Positions 58,704-64,000 of a DNA stretch of 64,000 nucleotides are shown here, in pieces. Numbering within the stretch: the stretch's first letter is position 1; each line of letters begins with the position of its first letter. This stretch comes from Golubevia sp. BC0850 (Eukaryota > Basidiomycota > Exobasidiomycetes > Golubeviales > Golubeviaceae): assembly GCA_012976225.1 (NCBI GenBank), contig JAAVVG010000007.1, positions 62,001 to 126,000 of the forward strand, in the 5' to 3' direction. Made by a program: the position numbers and the translations under genes. The notes below the pieces were generated by a model. It searched no databases, was not told the DNA's origin, and was given only the letters and a program-made list of their open reading frames with translations.

Positions 58704-59042
58704 AGGAACACGCTTATCTTTCTTTGGAGGGCAGAGGCGGCCAAAGGTAGAGCTGCTGCTCAACATTTGAATTAAAGCGACTGAATGATGACCTTTGAAG
58801 TTGGGCCTTTTAAGATATAGCTATACTAGTACATTGAAATTTGAGAATGAATTCAGCTGTTGGGAAATGCGTCCTCACATCACGACTTCTTGTGACCTCC
58901 TTTGTCTGAGTGACCTAGAGACTGGTTTGGAGCTATGAAATCTCTTATCAATTGTTTCTAGGAGATGAAAGGTAGGATCGAAGCGAAGAAGTCAGGCAAG
59001 AAGTCGTCAAGAACAAGAGCAGAGAAACGGAACCGAGTCATC
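58704..59042. other. Convergent 3' intergenic region
   Basis: About 340 bp between the 3' ends of the gelsolin-like and SelW-like genes. No feature seen. Confidence 0.5.
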
Positions 59043-59746
59043 CTAGTCTCTTTCTCTACTCTGTTTGCTCTCTATTTTACTTCGAGTTCGGAACTTTGGA
59101 AGAATATCAAAAGATTTGAGAAAAGGTGAAGGGTCAAAAGAACAGCCTGACTCACCAATTCTTTCATCTCCGGAAATCTTTCTCTCTCTTTTCTGTCCCA
59201 GACCAATTCCATCCTAGCTTCGCTCTTGACTTCATCTCCCCCTTCTTTTGGTCGAGTATCATCAGATTCAGTCTGTTTTCCATTACTCGGGTTGTAGATG
59301 ACCCAGATCCTCATCCTACCGCCAGTGTCTTCTTTCGACAAAGGAACGAGCATGGCTGAAGCCAGACTCTTTCCTCCGGAAGCTTTGGAAGATAGATTGT
59401 CCGGAGAGAAAGTTAACAGGAGTTCGGTTTGCATCCATTGAGCTCGAGGCTGCCATCTGCATCGGTTGCAATACTGGAAGGGAAATGAGTGAGAGAGAGA
59501 TGAGAGAATGATAAGGCAATTGTGATCACTCCTCTCTCTTCGCAGTCCGATCTGCCTTGGGACATTCTAGAGAAGTTCACTTACCTCTATGATGACAGTT
59601 GGAGAAGGAAGGGAGCCGATAACAGAGAAAGGGATGGGTGGAATCCTTTCTTCCGAAACGAGGCTCTGGCTTGGCTGTGCGACTGAATTTGAGGTGTTCG
59701 CAGGCTCACAGTCATTGCATTCTTTGGGATCATTCGGTTGGTGCAT
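59043..59746 (-). CDS. SelW/Rdx-family thioredoxin-like protein with CxxC (about 176 aa)
   Basis: Rdx (SelW/SelT/SelH) fold protein, a thioredoxin-like redox protein in which fungi have Cys in place of selenocysteine. Exons on the minus strand: 59746-59585, 59473-59156 and 59093-59043. The core is PTVIIEYCNRCRWQPRAQWM, with C56-x2-C59, then QTELLL, GGRMRIWVIYN and ELVWDRKERERFPEMKEL, the family's C-terminal signature. An N-terminal 45-residue tail and a polar loop (SNGKQTESDD) make it longer than mammalian SelW. The start is the first ATG that leads into the conserved strand; more upstream coding sequence through a non-standard donor cannot be excluded. Confidence 0.85.
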
Positions 59747-59893
59747 CTCAAAGATCGTTTGATTTGATAATGGAATCTAGAAGAATTTGATGGAAGAAGT
59801 GAGATTTGCAACTTCGCGAGCAACATCACGAGCACACTCCAACTTTGGCTCTTCCTTCTCGACCATCACCATTTCATAAACTTATCTCTAACA
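59747..59893. promoter_or_regulatory. 147-bp divergent promoter (SelW-like / small protein)
   Basis: Short shared gap between divergent starts; no TATA box is evident. Confidence 0.4.
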
Positions 59894-60576
59894 ATGTCTG
59901 AACAACAAGTAAGCACACTCTTTCAGCTTTCCATCCCCATCTCTACAATCACTGACCTTTCAATTTGCTTAAACAGAACCAACAACCTCAAGGAGGAGCT
60001 CCTCAACAAGGACAAGCTGCCGGTCAACAAGATGCTCTCGACAAGGGAATTTCTGGAGCTCTAGACAAAGCTGGATACCACCAAGGAAACGAAACTGTAG
60101 AGAAGATCAGTGATGGGGCCAGAGGCTTCTTGTGAGTTTCAACAGCTATTTGCTCGAAAGAAGGAAACCGGCTTGAGAGAGCCTTTTGAAGGAAACCAAG
60201 GTCTCTTTTAGGGTCAAACATGCTGAGTGGGATTGAAAATCAGTCTAGAGAAGGACGGGACATGCAAAAAAGTGCTTGGAAAGTCAAGACTTGCATGAGC
60301 TGTCTTATCAGACGTTGGATACTCTACCTCTCACCCCTCAATCGATACTGATCTTCTATCATTACTATCTAACTCATTCACCTTCGAACTCTGATTTTCA
60401 AACGTTTCCAGCAAGAAGATCACTGGAAAGGGTGAGTTTCTGGCGAAAGTAAGCCAACGTGCCTCTTTTCTCTCCTCCCGCGAAACTCTCGCCAACCTCT
60501 TCTCTCTTCTCCTTACCTTTTTCGCCCCTCTTTTCGATCTCTTCCATCAGACGTCCCAATCGCTGACAAGCAATAA
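59894..60576 (+). CDS. Small conserved-looking fungal protein (71 aa)
   Basis: Four exons: 59894-59908 (15 nt), 59977-60131, 60412-60431 (20 nt) and 60551-60576 (26 nt), all GT-AG and in frame. The product has a Gln/Gly-rich start (QQPQGGAPQQGQAAGQQ), then DALDKGISGALDKAGYHQ, VEKISDGARGFFKKITGK and the end DVPIADKQ. The middle could form an amphipathic helix. The layout resembles small stress-related fungal proteins with a G(K)xVPxxDK-type ending, but I cannot name the family. The clean splicing of three tiny exons is the main support that it is a real gene. Confidence 0.65.
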
Positions 60577-61505
60577 GCGCTTCGCTTCACAATTCTGCCA
60601 TCATCGGCAGTCCTTTAATTAAGACCTTGCTTCTTCTTTGTCCCTAGTTCTTCCTTTACCTACTTTAGTGTGCCAATTCTGAAATAAGAAAGTCAATTTA
60701 CTTTAATATTTAATCTGGGACTTGTTTGTCAAGATGTCGAAAGGATGCATTACTTCGAAATGTGTCTTGACTCGCAGCATCGGAGTAGCAAGAGACTACA
60801 GGCTCTAGACTCGAGACACCATCGCAAGGAGAATGTGGAAGAGGATCTCTGAGTAGGTTTGATTTCAAATGGAAGAGACGTTGGATCAGGACAAGAAGCA
60901 GCTGGTACGTTGATGACAAGAGCAAAGGACTTAAAATCAGAGGACTTGAAGCGGGAAGCATTCATATTATTTTGAAGTCCTTCATAGGACTCGGAATGTC
61001 TGGTGTATAATAGTTGAAAGGGTTTAGAGAAGGACTTTGGTCAAGCTTTAGCTCAGTGCCAGCCAAAGCTTGAAAGAGACCGTTCCCAATGCAGGTTAAT
61101 CAGAGTGAATGAAGCTTACCTCCCTTTTGCTTCTTCTGCATTCTCTTCGTATCTGTAAGATCAGACCCTTTGACCTCCTTTATCCTTTATTCGAATTAGT
61201 TCTGGACTAGACCCGATTGAGCGGGACCTGTCAAGCTGAAACAGTTTCCGTGATCTAGGTTGCTCTGCTGCGCTCGACCTGACTGAAAAGGGTCTCAGGC
61301 TCCGGTGACACTTGGCACTGTATCTCCATAACCTACTTCCAGAAATTGCTACTTTGTTTGGCAGAAAAGATGGAGAATTTCCACTAGGTGGAAAGGGTAT
61401 AAAAGAGACGAGGTTCTGGTCAACACTCTTAATTTTCCCACCACTCCTTACTCTCTCTTCCTCCCTCTCTCCATCTCACCTCCTTCAACTTCCTCAACAA
61501 CCACC
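60577..61505. promoter_or_regulatory. Promoter region of the secreted glycoprotein gene
   Basis: About 930 bp without a supported gene. The last 110 bp form the clearest core promoter in the window. Confidence 0.45.
61398..61405 (+). promoter_or_regulatory. TATA box (TATAAAAG)
   Basis: TATAAAAG lies 101-108 bp upstream of the ATG at 61506 and is followed by a C/T-rich leader ending CCACCATGA, a good start context. It is the only strong TATA box I see in the window. Confidence 0.7.
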
Positions 61506-63253
61506 ATGAAGTTCTCCCACTTCTCCTTCCTCGCTCTCGCTCTCGCACTAGTTCACGTCCATGCGCAAGACTCCCCTCCAGATGCAGTCCCAGGCCCTCA
61601 AGTCGCCACAGGAGGTCCTACTGAAGACGGCAGCTCTTTCCCTACCGACATCAAGTCCATCGAGGCAACCGCTCTCAAGGTAGATCAAACTTCAGGAGTC
61701 GACCCAGCTGCCGCTCCCAACCAACCTCCAGCTGAAACCGAAGTCACTGCCGTCGACGGAGAACTCACTGACGCTGGAACCTCCTCACAGCGTCGTTCGC
61801 TCTCTGGATCCGCTGTGGCTGCTCCGGTTTGGGAACCTAGATTCAACAAAGGAAACGTCGTCCAGAGTCGCGGAGTGAATGACTACATCAAGGTCTTCGA
61901 AGCTTCTACTGCCGAAAGAGACGCTTCGATCCAGGGGACGGCCTACCTCACCTACAAGTTGGTCTCGAACTCTACCTACAATGTCAATGACTGCTTGGCT
62001 TTCTGCGATTCAGTTAGAGAATGTCGTTTCGCCAACCTATACTACGAGTTCAACAATGCCTTGTACGATTGGTGAGTAGATTTGATTCGAGAAGATGAAG
62101 CGTTCTCTTTCTGACGACATCGTCACCGATTCCTCTTCTGCTCTCCCATTTTCCTCCTTTTCTCAGGGTCTTCTCTGAAAAGAGTAACCTAGTCTGTGCG
62201 ATCTACGGAGATGTTCACACTGCCGCCGAGAAGACAAACTTTGCTGGTGAGTAGCGACTGCCTTGGACCAACTGAGGGAAGCCTGAATCTTACCCTCGAC
62301 TCCCTGTCTTTCTATCTTCCAGGTCAGCAACTCAAACCATCTCCAGAGCCGCTCACTCGCATCACTCGCTCCACCGGATGGGCCAAGGAAGCACCTTTGA
62401 ACCCCTCCACTCCAGAAGGCTACTCGCTCTCCTTTGGTCCAATCTCTTTGGCTAGCGGAGGCGGATTCTTTCTCGGCTCTCAGACCATCTCAACCTATGA
62501 CGTAGCTGCTTGTGCTTCCCTTTGCAACAATCTAGCCGTCAGCCCACAACTCGGGGCCTGTCAATCCTTCAACATCTGGAGATCTCTAGTGGACAAGATG
62601 CCAACAACTTACACCTGCCAGTTCTACGCTGCTCCAATTATCGCTTCGGGAGCCACCTATTCAGGAAATGCGGAGTCCAAGCTGGAAGTCACTATGAGCA
62701 GAGGCTACAATCGAATCAACTCCATCGTCAATGGAAAGTTGCTGAACCACGACAACTGGATCGTCACAGGTGGCGGATATACAGACATCTATCTATGTGG
62801 ATTTCGCGGCAATGGATGCTACTACTCTGGCTACACAAAAGACTACTACTTCCCCCACCAAGAGCATCCAGGTTTTTTGAAAACAGCAAGCCCTATCTCT
62901 ACGATCCCAGGGAAAAAATACACTCTTCAATTTTGGTATGTCCAAGCAATAGTGAGTTTTTCTTCAATATTGTTGGTCCAATTGCGTTCCCTCCAACGCT
63001 CTCGTTTTTTCTTGTTTTATATCGTCACTGACGTGATCTGTCCTATCCTTCCCAGTCACAAAGCTCCAACACTTTTATCCTAAAATGGAACGGGGTATCT
63101 CTCAACGTGCCATCTCCTATGCCTGCCACTTCCGGCTTCGCTCTCCTCACTCTTGAGGTCATAGGATCTGGAAGCGACACTTTTGAATTCCACGGTGGGG
63201 CATGGGGTAGCTCGTACACCTTCCTTTCTGATATCTCTCTTTTCCTCTCATGA
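61506..63253 (+). CDS. Secreted PAN/apple-like glycoprotein (about 490 aa)
   Basis: Predicted secreted or cell-wall protein of unknown role. Exons: 61506-62071, 62167-62246, 62323-62951 and 63056-63253. MKFSHFSFLALALALVHVHA is a clear signal peptide. A Pro/Ala/Thr-rich pro-region follows and ends in a possible Kex2 site (SSQRRSLSG). Two Cys-patterned segments resemble PAN/apple domains: CLAFCDSVRECRFANLYYE and CASLCNNLAVSPQLGACQSF. The C-terminal third looks like a jelly-roll carbohydrate-binding or CBM-like fold (KKYTLQFWYVQA, FILKWNGVSLNVP, LTLEVIGSGSDTFEFHGG, TFLSDISLFLS), a pattern known from secreted basidiomycete proteins. The strong TATA box and biased codons suggest high or inducible expression. 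Confidence 0.82.
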
Positions 63254-63654
63254 TGTTGATGTCATCAATCAGGTGCCGATTTAGTCTTGCCTCTCGTCCC
63301 TCTTATGTCAATCTCTCTTCTCATCTTCGGTCGTCTCCTCAACTATTGTCACCCTTTTCGTATCATTCGGTCTACCATGTCACCTAGCCAGCCCATTTCA
63401 CCTACTTTCCAATCGATGTTTCTTCGAGCTATCCTTCCAGTCTATCTTTTTCTGAGAGGTTCGTGTCTCGATGTCTCTAATATGACAGTTTATGCGAGAT
63501 CTTGTTATCGACCTCATTCAGATCTCGGTGAAGAAAGATACCCTTTGAGGACTTAGAGGCGCAAGCCATGAGTGCGATCGGAAATGAAACACCAACAATA
63601 AGGTGTGGCTCAGGAATACGAATCAAAGCAGAATGCACGAGAATAGCGTGACAT
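63254..63654. other. Intergenic region, no supported gene
   Basis: About 400 bp after the secreted-protein gene; short open frames have no recognisable features. It may contain 3' exons of the minus-strand F-box gene. Confidence 0.35.
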
Positions 63655-63912
63655 TCAAAACCAGGGGGAAAGAGACGGAAGAACCCAAGACGGAGCTAGA
63701 TGGTGGAGTGTGAACCACCTTGACGAGATCCATTCCTTCCACAAGGCGTTTGAGACGGGTGAGATCGATACCTCGGTTGAGAGAAGATTCGCTAAGAGTG
63801 TGTTTCTCCATTCTTGAGAGACGTCATTAGAGAGAGCGAGTTGAGGAGTGGAGATGAAATGGAAGGCATGAGTGATGAGTTCAGATGGTAGCTTCCTGAT
63901 TGGGTCGATCAT
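63655..63912 (-). CDS. F-box-like protein, 5' part (85 aa or longer)
   Basis: The ATG at 63912 starts an F-box pattern: IRKLPSELITHAFHFISTPQ followed by VSQEWRNTLLANL. The rest is short for an F-box protein, so further exons probably lie to the left: a GTATCG donor-like site occurs after LLSTE, and another frame (63623-63811) reads GIDLTRLKRLVEGMDLVKVV, which looks like the continuation. The gene model is incomplete. It is the second F-box gene in the window but shares no clear sequence with the one at 34084. Confidence 0.45.
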   Translation of the reverse strand: MIDPIRKLPSELITHAFHFISTPQLALSNDVSQEWRNTLLANLLSTEVSISPVSNALWKEWISSRWFTLHHLAPSWVLPSLSPWF

Positions 63913-64000
63913 TGGAGTTGCTGTAGATTGTATTGAAGATGAAGATGGAAAGAATCAAAGAAGAGAAGGATTCAAAACTTTTTTGAAAAGAGTGGATGGG

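Noticed and set aside
1-64000. Retroelements, virus-like elements, CRISPR arrays or toxin genes
   Set aside because: No reverse transcriptase, integrase, capsid-like frame, long terminal repeats, regularly spaced repeats or toxin-like genes were seen.

Overview
The window is a compact piece of a fungal nuclear genome, most likely a basidiomycete (yeast-like or dimorphic). Three things point there: nearly every gene is cut by short introns (about 50-110 bp) with a very uniform GTGAGT-type donor and a pyrimidine-rich CAG acceptor, genes sit about 2-2.5 kb apart on both strands, and the gene set is fungal (Zn2Cys6 and HMG-box regulators, OPT and SV2-like transporters, Dug1, a secreted PAN-like glycoprotein). 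I cannot place it below phylum. All exon structures here were worked out by hand from splice motifs, reading frame and family resemblance.

Layout, left to right: a Ser-rich protein running off the left edge (1-1850, -); a Zn2Cys6 regulator (2612-6184, +); an SV2-like MFS transporter (6616-8896, -) divergent from serine palmitoyltransferase LCB1 (9108-11301, +); an OPT oligopeptide transporter (12107-14915, +) behind a cluster of GATA sites; a secreted EEP-fold nuclease (15221-17454, -); a disordered protein (17968-21366, +); a Yop1/REEP protein (21965-23844, -) divergent from an EEF1AKMT4-like methyltransferase (23950-25232, +); an unrecognised membrane protein (26111-28656, +); retromer VPS35 (29036-33050, -) divergent from an F-box protein (34084-35199, +); an HMG-box factor (36200-38877, +); RNA polymerase III subunit 2 (39583-44242, -); Dug1 dipeptidase (44686-47163, -); a WS/DGAT-like acyltransferase (47984-50402, +); a disordered protein preceded by a tiny overlapping ORF (50891-52490, -); a MITE-like DNA element (53345-54136) abutting the 3' end of a LURP-like gene (54365-55059, -); a roadblock protein (55576-56515, +); a gelsolin/severin protein (56887-58703, +); a SelW-like Rdx protein (59043-59746, -) divergent from a 71-residue protein (59894-60576, +); a TATA-driven secreted glycoprotein (61506-63253, +); and an F-box fragment (63655-63912, -).

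Most of these are ordinary housekeeping genes and do not form one pathway. Loose themes are membrane traffic and ER shape (VPS35, Yop1, LCB1), nitrogen and peptide use (OPT, Dug1) and lipid metabolism (LCB1, WS/DGAT). I found no clear new system, no CRISPR, no retroelement and no tRNA or rRNA gene. The points most worth a second look are the long Met-less open frame upstream of VPS35, the acid-free in-frame leader of DUG1, a 7-nt microexon, the GATA cluster before the OPT gene, the 35-residue insert in the zinc cluster, the ATGA ORF overlap near 52256, and the MITE next to the damaged-looking LURP-like gene.
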